The position numbers and the translations under genes were made by a program. Positions 55,563-64,000 of a stretch of 64,000 nucleotides of DNA are shown here, piece by piece. The stretch is from positions 248,001-312,000 of the forward strand of contig JACKCT010000002.1 in NCBI GenBank assembly GCA_020633895.1. Reading direction: 5' to 3'. The stretch comes from Deltaproteobacteria bacterium (lineage in GTDB: Bacteria; Lernaellota; Lernaellaia; JACKCT01). The notes beneath the pieces were generated by a model. That model saw nothing but the letters and a program-made list of their open reading frames with translations, was not told the origin of the DNA and did not search any database. Each line of letters begins with the position of its first letter. Position 1 is the first letter of the stretch.

Positions 55563-56459
55563 CTAACTCGCCATCAGCAGCCCCACGCCCGCGACCGCGA
55601 TCACGGCGCCGAGGACGGCGCGGCGGGTGACTTTTTCGTGCATCAGGAGGGCGACGAGGGGGAGGATGAAGATCGGGCTGGTGGACGACAGGATCGCGGC
55701 GCGGGACGTACTCGTGTAATGCAGCGCTTCGAGCGCGAACCACATCCCCAGGAACGTGCCGATGAACGACGCCACCACCAGCACCGTCAGCGAACGAAGA
55801 TGCCAAAACGGCCGCAGCCAGTCGGCCACCTGCCGCCGCGCCGATCCGATGATCACCAGATAGGCCACGCCGAAGAGCATGCGCACGAACAGCGCGTCCA
55901 TCGGCTTGACGCCCTCGAGTCCCAGCTTGGACAGCAGATACCCCGCCGCCTCGCAGACAATGAAGAGCATCGCCAGCGCGATACCGCCCCGTTTGACGTG
56001 GGCGAGGGTGTCCTCGGGCAGGCGCTCGAACATCACCCACGTCACGCCGCCGACGCACAGCACCGCGCCGACCGCGTCGCTGGGGGTGAGCATTTCGCCC
56101 AGGAAGACCATGGCCGCCAACGTCGTCGCCACCGGAATCAGCGCTGTCATCAGCAGCGCCCGGCGGGGGCCCAGGCGGATCAGCGCGCCGAAGTAGACCG
56201 TGTCGCCCACGCCGATGCCGATGATGCCGCTGGCGCCCAGCAACAGCCAGCTTCGCAGGCTCGGGACGGTGAAGGGCGTGAACGAAAACACCGCCAGGAT
56301 GCACACCAACCCGACCAAACCCTTCGCCAGGTTCATCCCCACCGGCGCGACGCGGTCGCCCAGCCGACGCCAGAAGATCGACGCGACCGCCCAAACCGCC
56401 GCCGCCCCCAGCGCGTACGAACCGCCGACAAAATCGTCCGCCGAAAGCGTGAAATCCAC
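55563..56459 (-). CDS. EamA-family (DMT superfamily) transporter
   Basis: 298 residues with ten predicted membrane helices in two EamA repeats (first about 12-145, second about 158-297). Typical features: GASGIIGIGVGDTVYFGALIRLG and the repeat-2 start GGIALAMLFIVCEAAGYLLSK. GTG start with GGAAGGG 8 nt upstream. Such carriers export small metabolites; the substrate cannot be read from sequence. Confidence 0.9.
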   Translation of the reverse strand: MDFTLSADDFVGGSYALGAAAVWAVASIFWRRLGDRVAPVGMNLAKGLVGLVCILAVFSFTPFTVPSLRSWLLLGASGIIGIGVGDTVYFGALIRLGPRRALLMTALIPVATTLAAMVFLGEMLTPSDAVGAVLCVGGVTWVMFERLPEDTLAHVKRGGIALAMLFIVCEAAGYLLSKLGLEGVKPMDALFVRMLFGVAYLVIIGSARRQVADWLRPFWHLRSLTVLVVASFIGTFLGMWFALEALHYTSTSRAAILSSTSPIFILPLVALLMHEKVTRRAVLGAVIAVAGVGLLMAS

Positions 56460-56585
56460 AAATCGACCCTTCCCGGTGTAGGAAAAACCCTGAGTCAGCC
56501 CCGGGGTTAACCCCTATCTTGTTGTTTTTTCAACACTTTTATCGACTTCGTTCAAGTTTTTTCGTTGATCTGAACGTTGGTCCGT

Positions 56586-56609
56586 CCGATACAAATTAGA
56601 CCGTATCGG
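56586..56609. promoter_or_regulatory. Operator-like palindrome before the sthA-like gene
   Basis: CCGATAC, 10-nt centre (AAATTAGACC), GTATCGG: a perfect 7-bp inverted repeat 25 nt before the ATG in the divergent gap. Half-site spacing (17 bp centre to centre) could suit a dimeric regulator; it could also be a leader hairpin. A GGGGTTAACCCC palindrome lies near 56502. Confidence 0.45.
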
Positions 56610-56633
56610 TAAGTTAGGGCTAGGGCAGCCCAT

Positions 56634-58136
<1,503 letters not shown>

Positions 58137-58180
58137 ACCGCCACGCCGAGGCACTTCGCTTCCCCAACAAGATCGAACAA

Positions 58181-58217
58181 AAAACGACCGCCGAAAAACG
58201 GCGGTCGCTGTCATTTT
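58181..58217. terminator. Bidirectional terminator
   Basis: A perfect 9-bp stem CGACCGCCG, loop AAAAA, CGGCGGTCG. On plus it is followed by CTGTCATTTTG; on minus by TTTTTTGTTCG. It separates the convergent sthA-like and small membrane-protein genes. Confidence 0.8.
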
Positions 58218-58289
58218 GCGCGGGCATACGCCGGATCAGCGGGCGATGGTCCGAGGAATCGCCATGCTGAAATTTATCGAATGCGCGGC

Positions 58290-58733
58290 TCAGATGTCGG
58301 GTGCGTCGTGCCGGCGTAGGAACAAGGCGACGGCCAGGGCGGCGGCCAGGACGCCGGAGACGGCCATGTAGGCCTTGGCGAGCCCCGGCCAATCGGCGAA
58401 GGTGCCGCGCATCGCGGCCAGGGCGACCAGCATCGCCGCCGACCCGTTGCTCACCACCCCCATCCAAACGGCCCCCGCCGCCGAACGCCCCCGGGACAAT
58501 TCCACCACGCCGCTTCCATACCCGACGCACAGCGCCAGGTAGGCCGCGCCGAGCAGCCGGACGAACAGGAACGGTTCGGGGATCGGAAAACCGAGCAGGG
58601 CGAAGACGGATTTGGGCAGGAACAGCATGGGACCGGCCCAGATCGCGACCGTGACCGCCAGCTTGAAGCGCAACACGTTTTGCAGCGTGAAGGCTCCATG
58701 GGAGGTTTGGGGTAGGGCATACGTCGCGGACAT
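58290..58733 (-). CDS. Small membrane protein of unknown function
   Basis: 147 residues with four predicted membrane helices (about 21-37, 48-70, 83-100, 112-135) and a short charged C-terminus (LFLRRHDAPDI). I do not recognise the family. The start MSATYALPQTSH is chosen to exclude a low-complexity stretch overlapping the upstream terminator; no clear ribosome binding site precedes it, which lowers confidence. Confidence 0.6.
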   Translation of the reverse strand: MSATYALPQTSHGAFTLQNVLRFKLAVTVAIWAGPMLFLPKSVFALLGFPIPEPFLFVRLLGAAYLALCVGYGSGVVELSRGRSAAGAVWMGVVSNGSAAMLVALAAMRGTFADWPGLAKAYMAVSGVLAAALAVALFLRRHDAPDI

Positions 58734-58750
58734 GGGGGGAGAATACCACG

Positions 58751-58778
58751 AAAAAGAGCCGACGCGACCGCCGGCTCT
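58751..58778 (-). terminator. Intrinsic terminator of the Cys-tail protein operon
   Basis: On the minus strand AGAGCCG, 10-nt loop, CGGCTCT then TTTTC. It follows the 58816-59646 gene. Confidence 0.75.
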
Positions 58779-58815
58779 CTCTATCGTCGAATTTTTTCGG
58801 TCGATCATTTCGCGA

Positions 58816-59646
58816 CTAGCAGCCGCACCCGCCGCTGTCGCCGTCGTCGTCATCGCCCTTGGCGCTCAGGCCGGTCGGGTCGCTCGTGTCGTCGTCACTG
58901 TCGTCGTCGCTGTCGTCATCGGCCACGGAATCGTCATCGCTGTCGTCATCGACCACCGTGTCGTCGTCGACGACCGTATCGTCATCGTCGTCGACCGTCG
59001 TGTCGTCGTCCCCGGTGTCGTCATCCGACGTGTCATCGTCAACCACGTCGTCATCCCCGGTATCGTCGTCATCATCATCATCATCGTCGCCGCCGGACTG
59101 CGTCGTGGTGGTGGTTGAAACCGGTACGGTCGTGGTGGTGCTGCTCGAAGGCATCGTCGTCGACGTGGTGGTGCAGGTGGTGAGCGTGTAGACCTTGTTG
59201 ACGTTGAATTCGTGGGGCGGGACGTCGCCGACCGTGTCGCCGAAAATGGCGAAGCGGACGTTAAGCTGGTTGCCCACCACCGCGTCGGCTTCAAACAGAT
59301 AGACCTCGCCGTCCAGGATGCCGCCGCCGAAGCCGCCGCCGTCCTTGGCAAAATCCCAGTCCACCGTGTCGCTGTCGATCGTGATGTCCCAGTCACCGGC
59401 CACCGAATCGGGGCCGACGGGGTCGTAGCCGATCAGCGGCGTCCAGTCGAATCCGAACGTCATATTCGCGCCGGCGATGGCTTCCTCGTCCGCGGAGTAA
59501 TCGACTTCGAAGGAAAATCGCTGCGTCTCGCCGGGGATGACGCACGAGGGCCCCACCACGGTGATGATCGTGTCGTCCTTGATCTCGGCCGCGGCCGCGG
59601 TCGGAATCAAAACCAGGATCGTCAATGCCGCCAACCAGCGCGTCAT
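58816..59646 (-). CDS. Secreted Thr/Asp-rich protein ending GGCGC (paralogue A)
   Basis: 276 residues. Signal peptide (1-~20), a beta-rich domain bounded by two Cys (from VVGPSCVIPGETQRFSFEVDY to GDTVGDVPPHEFNVNKVYTLTTC), a short Thr/Ser linker, a long block of Asp with Thr/Ser/Val, and the C-terminus GDSGGCGC. The domain resembles carbohydrate-module or cohesin-like folds only loosely. Start at 59646 has GGAG 7 nt upstream. Last gene of a three-gene minus-strand operon of paralogues. Confidence 0.85.
   Translation of the reverse strand: MTRWLAALTILVLIPTAAAAEIKDDTIITVVGPSCVIPGETQRFSFEVDYSADEEAIAGANMTFGFDWTPLIGYDPVGPDSVAGDWDITIDSDTVDWDFAKDGGGFGGGILDGEVYLFEADAVVGNQLNVRFAIFGDTVGDVPPHEFNVNKVYTLTTCTTTSTTMPSSSTTTTVPVSTTTTTQSGGDDDDDDDDDTGDDDVVDDDTSDDDTGDDDTTVDDDDDTVVDDDTVVDDDSDDDSVADDDSDDDSDDDTSDPTGLSAKGDDDDGDSGGCGC
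58895..59095. repeat. Asp-codon repeat tract (paralogue A)
   Basis: Imperfect GTCGTC/ATC tracts on plus (GAC/GAT runs on minus) that encode the Asp-rich block. Low complexity, and a possible slippage hotspot. Confidence 0.8.
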
Positions 59647-59805
59647 GTCCTCGCTCCGTCGGTCGCGCCAAGGACGGCGTCGGACCGCGTTAGGGGTGCC
59701 GCGACATCTTTTGATGTCGTCATAAAGTTCGGCCCGGGAGTCGAACTTCTTAAGCACCGGCCCGCGGTCAGATCACGAATTTTTCGGAGGAATTTCGGCG
59801 CCCTG

Positions 59806-60807
59806 TCAGCAGCCGCACCCGCATCCGCCGTCGTCGTCGTCATCGTCGGACGAAGAACCGGAGTCATTGGTGTTGGCGGGAGCTTCGGTCGTATCGTCGT
59901 CCGTTTCGCTGCTGTCGTCGTCGGGGAAGATGTCATCCGTGTCGTCGTCGGTCACGTCGTCATCGACGGTGTCGTCGTCGGTCGTGTCATCGTCGGACGT
60001 GTCGTCATCCGACGTATCGTCATCGGACGTGTCGTCGTCATCGTCATCGCCCGGCGTCGTGGTGGTCGTCGTGGACACAACGGTTGTGGTGGTCGTCGCG
60101 GGCACGGTCGACGTCGTGGTGACGGGCGTTGTCGTCGTCGTGGTCGGCGGTGAGGTGGTGGTCGTCGTCGAGGATGTCGTCGTGCTGGACGTGGTCGTGG
60201 TGGTCGTTGCGTCCACGGTCGATGTCGTGGACGAGCCGGTGGTGGACGTGGTCGTGGACGGACCGGTCGTACTGGTGGTGCTCGAAGCGCCGGTTGTGGA
60301 GGTGGTGCTGGTGGTCGTGGTGGTGGTGGTGCAAATGGAGTAGGTGTGCTCGGCGCCGAGTTCGTGGGGAGGCAGATCGCCGGCCGTGTCGCCGAAAATC
60401 CAGAACTCCACGCTCAGATCTTCCTCGCCGACCAAAACATCCAGGCTGAAGGTCGCCGTGTCGCCGCTGCGGATGCCGCCGCCGTCCCGGCCGTCCTCGC
60501 GGAAGAATTCCCAGTCGAAGATATGCTCGACCGGCTCATTCGTCTCCCAGGCGCCGGGAATGGTTTCCGGCGTCTCGGGGGGATAGCCCTCGACAATGTC
60601 CCAGTCGTAACCGGTTTGATAGTAGGCGTAGATGACGGTTTCGAAGTCGGCGACGTAATCCAAACGCACTTCGACCGTCGTTTCCTCGCCCGGCGTCACG
60701 CACTCCGGCGCCGAGAAGGTGATGACCGTTTCCTCGTTGATGGCCGCTTCGGTCGAGACCGGCGCCAAAACCCGGATCGCAAGCAACGCCGCCGTCACCC
60801 AACGCAT
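59806..60807 (-). CDS. Secreted Thr/Asp-rich protein ending GCGCGC (paralogue B)
   Basis: 333 residues. Signal peptide (MRWVTAALLAIRVLAPVSTEA), the same Cys-bounded domain (SAPECVTPGEETTVEVRLDY ... FGDTAGDLPPHELGAEHTYSIC), a ~100-residue Thr/Ser linker, an Asp-rich block, a Ser/Asp stretch and the tail GGCGCGC. The ATG at 60807 is favoured by GGGGGA 5 nt upstream over an ATG 12 nt earlier. Confidence 0.85.
   Translation of the reverse strand: MRWVTAALLAIRVLAPVSTEAAINEETVITFSAPECVTPGEETTVEVRLDYVADFETVIYAYYQTGYDWDIVEGYPPETPETIPGAWETNEPVEHIFDWEFFREDGRDGGGIRSGDTATFSLDVLVGEEDLSVEFWIFGDTAGDLPPHELGAEHTYSICTTTTTTTSTTSTTGASSTTSTTGPSTTTSTTGSSTTSTVDATTTTTTSSTTTSSTTTTTSPPTTTTTTPVTTTSTVPATTTTTVVSTTTTTTPGDDDDDDTSDDDTSDDDTSDDDTTDDDTVDDDVTDDDTDDIFPDDDSSETDDDTTEAPANTNDSGSSSDDDDDDGGCGCGC
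59960..60045. repeat. Asp-codon repeat tract (paralogue B)
   Basis: Repeats of a TCGTCATCCGACG-type unit (plus strand) that encode a repeated TSDDDTSDDD pattern on minus. Confidence 0.75.
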
Positions 60808-60873
60808 GGCATCCCCCATACGAAATGCAGGAATGTAAGTCCGCCCCGCGTCGCGTGCCTCGCGACCGGCGGA

Positions 60874-61509
60874 CTAGAACGAACAACCGCCTTCGTCGCG
60901 GTCGTCGTCGTCTCCAAACGGGTTCCCGTCGCAGGTGCAACCGTCGTCATCGTCACCGGCGGTGCCGCCGTCGTCGTCGGTCTCCCAGGCGTCCGGATCG
61001 CAAAGCTCGAAGGTAAACTGCGTCGGGCCGATTTGATGAGGTTCCTCGGCGGTGAACACGTCGCCGAAGACGGTGAACCACAGGGAGTTATCCGTGGGCA
61101 CGTCGCCGGTGGTGGCGGTGATGGCGAAGCTGGCCGTCTCTCCGGTCAGGACGCCGCCCCGGCCCGATTCCTCGGGCGCTTCAAACTGCCAGATCACGAC
61201 ATTGGGCACGGTGTTGGTCGAGTTCCATTCGCCGGCCATGGTCATGTCGCCGTCGGGATCTTCGATTTCCTCGACGGTCCAGAAGTCGCCGACCTGAAGC
61301 TGGGCCTGGCTGATCGCCTCGTCGTCGCCTTGGTATTGGATGGTCACTTCAAATCGATATTCCGTATTCGGATCCAGGCATTCGGGTTCCTCCACGACGA
61401 TCGAGGATTCCTCCGAGTCCATGAACGCCCAAGCCGTCGGCGTGAACATCCCCACGACGACCAGCGCCAGGATCATCACCCCGGCCTGCGCGGACCATTC
61501 CCAACGCAT
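60874..61509 (-). CDS. Secreted protein with the same Cys-bounded domain (paralogue C)
   Basis: 211 residues. Signal peptide (MRWEWSAQAGVMILALVVVGMFTPTAWA), then a domain running from EEPECLDPNTEYRFEVTIQY to FGDVFTAEEPHQIGPTQFTFELC, aligned with paralogues A and B. Instead of a Thr linker it has a short acidic tail with CTC and ends EGGCSF. The ATG at 61509 has GAGGAGG upstream. First gene of the operon. Confidence 0.82.
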   Translation of the reverse strand: MRWEWSAQAGVMILALVVVGMFTPTAWAFMDSEESSIVVEEPECLDPNTEYRFEVTIQYQGDDEAISQAQLQVGDFWTVEEIEDPDGDMTMAGEWNSTNTVPNVVIWQFEAPEESGRGGVLTGETASFAITATTGDVPTDNSLWFTVFGDVFTAEEPHQIGPTQFTFELCDPDAWETDDDGGTAGDDDDGCTCDGNPFGDDDDRDEGGCSF

Positions 61510-61618
61510 ACACACCCTCCTCATTGACCATCCGTCATTGTTCATCGCGACGCCGCCATCCGCGGCGCGGTATCTTCGGGCCGATAAGCCCGACGACGAA
61601 AACAGGAAATCTTTCATC

Positions 61619-61648
61619 AGCATAGCGCGAATGACCCCACGATACCAA
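61619..61648 (-). promoter_or_regulatory. Candidate promoter of the paralogue C-B-A operon
   Basis: On minus: TTGGTA (61648-61643), 18-bp spacer, TATGCT (61624-61619). The divergent gap 61510-61871 (362 nt) holds this, the plus-strand promoter at 61774-61802, and no gene. Confidence 0.4.
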
Positions 61649-61773
61649 GACTTTTCGCGGGCTTGGCGCTTTAGGGCGAGGAATTTTCTTCAGCGTTTGC
61701 CGATACCGTTTGGCCGGTACGGGGGAATTGAGGAATTTGACGAGGTTCGATGGGCAAAAGTCTCAAAATTTCG

Positions 61774-61802
61774 TTGACTTTCAGGGGGAGGGGGTCGATA
61801 AT
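61774..61802 (+). promoter_or_regulatory. Sigma70-type promoter of the DUF2334 genes
   Basis: TTGACT, 17-bp spacer, GATAAT: five of six matches in each hexamer at ideal spacing. Start of transcription about 61809, 60 nt before the first ATG. Confidence 0.7.
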
Positions 61803-61871
61803 TGTTCCTCGAAAAAGTGCCAGGCCGCTTCTAATTTTTGAATTTCATCTTCACTGCGTCCCGCGTTAGAA

Positions 61872-63533
61872 ATGTTCATGCTTCGGTTGCTGAACCCGGG
61901 AGACGTTCGACTGACACGCCGCCTGCCGCGCCTTATCCCCATGCTGGTCATGACCGTGCTTGCCTTGTCGGTCATGTCGACGGTCTCCTTCGCGTCGACG
62001 CTGATCTATTACGACGGCGACGACGAAGATCCGATGGGCCTGCTGCATGCCAATATGCTGCTGAACCTGGCCGGGCATTTCGACGAAGACGTGGATATTC
62101 GCGACGTTGCGGACTTTGACGCGTCTCAAATGGACGACTACGACCATTTCTTCTACATCGGCATCATCTGGGAAAACGCGCCCCAGGCGTTCATCGACGA
62201 AATCGCGACGAACGAACGCCATATCCTCTGGATCGACGCGAATCTGCATCAGTTGACCGACGCGATGGAGGACAATCCCTTCGGTTTCCGCATCGGCGAA
62301 TGGACCGAGGGCGACGGCTTCGACACGTTGGAATACAAAGGCCGGCAACTCGAACGCCGCGAAGACGCTTCCTTCACGCATGTCGAGATCACCGGTTCGC
62401 CGGAGGTCTATTCCTGGATCACCGACGGCGTCGACGAAGAGCCGGAATTCCTCTGCGGAGGCAATCTTTGCTATCTAGCGGAAAATCCGTTCTTTTTCGT
62501 CGGCATCGACGACCGGCCGTGGGTTTTCGCCGATTTGCTGCATGAATTCTACGACACGACCACGCCCGAGCGACGCACGGCGATGCTGCGTTTCGAGGAT
62601 TTGTCCGCGGGCAATTTCTACCCGGAAAAACTGCGTCACCTGGGCGATGAACTGGCGGCGCGGGGCGTGAAATTCGGCCTGTCGGTCATCCCGATCTTCA
62701 AGGACCCGCTGGGCGTCATCTCCGAGCCGGGCACGGAAATCCACATGAGCGACGACCCGGTCTTCATCGACACACTGCAATACCTCATCGACTCGGGCGC
62801 CACGCTGCTCATCCACGGCCTGACGCACCAGCACGGCGACGGCTTGACGGGCATCGACTATGAATTCGTCGAGCCCACGGAGTTGGGCGACGGGGAATAT
62901 CTGCTGCCGGTTCCCGAGGATTCGGAGGCGTTCGTGCGCGGGCGCATCGAGGAGGCTTTGGCCGAGTTCGAAAAATTCGGCTGGCGGCCCCGCATCTGGG
63001 TGACGCCCCATTACGGCGCGTCTCACGGCGCGTATAAAGTCTTTTCCGAATATTTCGATAACTATTGGGAAAGACCGGTGATTTTCGCCTTGGATCCGGA
63101 CGCGCCGGGTGTTTTCGGCGACTACGTCCGGCAGCTTTCCCAGGCGTTGCCCTATTTCACGTCGGTCAGCGCGGCCGGCATGGGGGCCATGCCCGAATCC
63201 CTGGGGTACATCGATCCTTGGGAGACCGAGGAGGATCTGTCGGTGGCGGCGTTGCTCAAGCGGGCCGAGAGCCTGAGCATCGTGCGCGACGGGGTGGCGG
63301 CGTTCTACTACCACCCGAACTATGTGGAGGAAAGCGACCTCCTTTTTGTGGTCGATCAATTATTGGATAAAGGCTATACTTTCGTCGGTCCGGACGAATT
63401 TCTCTTTGATGATGCAGGTGACTGCGAGTCGGGGGATTGCGCCGACGATGACGATGACGACGGGGACGAAAACCCGTCGGGAGACGATTCGGACAACGCG
63501 GATGATGATGGTGATGAAGGATGCGGCTGTTAG
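61872..63533 (+). CDS. Secreted DUF2334 (deacetylase-like) protein ending GCGC
   Basis: 553 residues. Signal peptide (about 1-42, cleaved near VSFAS). An N-terminal ~190-residue domain starts LIYYDGDDEDPMGLLHANML. The DUF2334 polysaccharide deacetylase-like domain follows, with RFEDLSAGNFYPEKL (about 238-252) and HGLTHQHG (about 314-321), the expected metal-site region. An Asp-rich tail ends DEGCGC. No clear ribosome binding site precedes the ATG. Likely acts on surface polysaccharide; catalysis unproven. Confidence 0.85.
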   Translation: MFMLRLLNPGDVRLTRRLPRLIPMLVMTVLALSVMSTVSFASTLIYYDGDDEDPMGLLHANMLLNLAGHFDEDVDIRDVADFDASQMDDYDHFFYIGIIWENAPQAFIDEIATNERHILWIDANLHQLTDAMEDNPFGFRIGEWTEGDGFDTLEYKGRQLERREDASFTHVEITGSPEVYSWITDGVDEEPEFLCGGNLCYLAENPFFFVGIDDRPWVFADLLHEFYDTTTPERRTAMLRFEDLSAGNFYPEKLRHLGDELAARGVKFGLSVIPIFKDPLGVISEPGTEIHMSDDPVFIDTLQYLIDSGATLLIHGLTHQHGDGLTGIDYEFVEPTELGDGEYLLPVPEDSEAFVRGRIEEALAEFEKFGWRPRIWVTPHYGASHGAYKVFSEYFDNYWERPVIFALDPDAPGVFGDYVRQLSQALPYFTSVSAAGMGAMPESLGYIDPWETEEDLSVAALLKRAESLSIVRDGVAAFYYHPNYVEESDLLFVVDQLLDKGYTFVGPDEFLFDDAGDCESGDCADDDDDDGDENPSGDDSDNADDDGDEGCGC

Positions 63534-63563
63534 CCGCGGATGATTCGCCGGGAGGAATGAGAA

Positions 63564-64000
63564 ATGCGAGTAATGAAATGCCTGGGATGTGTATTGGTCG
63601 TGCTCTTGATGGCCGCCCCCGCCATGGCCGCCACGGCGATCTACTACGACGCCGACGATGACGACTACGGCCTGCTCTCGGCCAACCTGACGTACAATCT
63701 GGCGGCCCATTTCGAGACGGAGATCGACGTGATCGACATCGCGTCCTATTCGTCCGGCGACTTGGACGATTACGACTACGCGATGTACATCGGCATCATC
63801 TGGGAAAATGTGCCCCAGGCGTTCATGGCCGATATCGTCGGCGCCGACACCAAGGTCCTGTGGATCGGCGGTAATCTGCCGTTCTTCACCGACTACCTGG
63901 GCGGCAGCGGCTCCTACGGTTTCCAAGGCGGCGACTACAACGATTCGGACAGCGACCAGGATCAGATCACTTATAAGAGCCGGGACATGGAACGCGCCGG
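63564..64000 (+). CDS. Paralogue of the DUF2334 protein, cut by the window end
   Basis: First ~145 codons only. Signal peptide (MRVMKCLGCVLVVLLMAAPAMAA) then TAIYYDADDDDYGLLSANLTYNLAAHFE, aligned with LIYYDGDDEDPMGLLHANMLLNLAGHFD of the upstream protein, and YIGIIWENVPQAFMADI against YIGIIWENAPQAFIDEI. Strong ribosome binding site GGGAGGA 8 nt before the ATG. 30 nt after the first copy, so probably co-transcribed. The deacetylase part, if present, is beyond the window. Confidence 0.88.
   Translation, partial: MRVMKCLGCVLVVLLMAAPAMAATAIYYDADDDDYGLLSANLTYNLAAHFETEIDVIDIASYSSGDLDDYDYAMYIGIIWENVPQAFMADIVGADTKVLWIGGNLPFFTDYLGGSGSYGFQGGDYNDSDSDQDQITYKSRDMERA

Noticed and set aside
55558-56394. Overlapping minus-strand frame in the EamA gene
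   Set aside because: Arg/Gly/Asp-rich shadow; the neighbouring frame encodes a clean ten-helix transporter.
58859-60343. Ser/Val-rich plus-strand frames over the Asp tracts
   Set aside because: Reverse reading of GAC/GAT and ACC repeats in the secreted proteins.

Overview
The window is a high-GC bacterial segment (low-GC islands at about 43.8-44.45 kb and 54.0-55.5 kb) that fits a deltaproteobacterial-grade lineage of the Myxococcota or uncultured Lernaellota kind. This placement is inferred from three things: the gene order pilB-pilT-pilC-pilS-pilR-pilA as in Myxococcus, exported proteins with Thr-rich linkers, Asp-rich blocks and short Cys-Gly C-termini, and frequent GTG/TTG starts. It has not been tested phylogenetically.

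Region 1 (1-32.9 kb) is one uninterrupted plus-strand block of transcription and translation genes: rpmG-secE-nusG-rplK-rplA-rplJ-rplL-rpoB-rpoC, then rpsL-rpsG-fusA-tuf, then the S10, spc and alpha operons through rplQ. infA and rpsD are missing from their usual places. Likely control points are an L10-type leader before rplJ, strong hairpins before rpoB, between rpoB and rpoC, and after rpoC, and a sigma70-type promoter overlapping the post-rpoC terminator. Oddities are acidic tails on RpoB and RpoC, a roughly 100-residue low-complexity tail on L17, and an EF-Tu with a non-standard switch I and ACG-biased threonine codons.

Region 2 (33-44.5 kb) holds a TlpA-like thioredoxin followed by a type IV pilus cluster: PilB, PilT, PilC, a divergent second PilC, the PilS/PilR two-component pair and the pilin PilA. 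PilA sits behind a clear sigma54 promoter with three TGTCA boxes spaced 33-34 bp apart. A pilin-derived protein without the prepilin peptidase site follows. Each unit ends in a good intrinsic terminator.

Region 3 (44.4-58.8 kb) is accessory: a two-domain PilZ protein, a secretin-like protein with only N0/N1/N2 domains, a PP-loop ATPase with two CxxC pairs, a TPR protein, an alpha/beta hydrolase, a protein with a degenerate TIR-like N-terminus, a lipoprotein carrying a methyltransferase domain, a HemW-like radical SAM enzyme, a Thr-linker lipoprotein with an FGE-like domain, an EamA transporter, an SthA-like flavoprotein without redox cysteines, and a small membrane protein.

Region 4 (58.8-64 kb) has a three-gene minus-strand operon of paralogous secreted proteins sharing a Cys-bounded domain (two with Thr-rich linkers, Asp-rich blocks and GCGC-type ends, one with a short acidic tail ending GGCSF). 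It diverges from tandem DUF2334 (deacetylase-like) secreted proteins, the first ending in GCGC and the second cut by the window edge. These look like clients of a lineage-specific surface display or sorting route. No tRNA, rRNA, CRISPR array, insertion sequence or prophage was seen.
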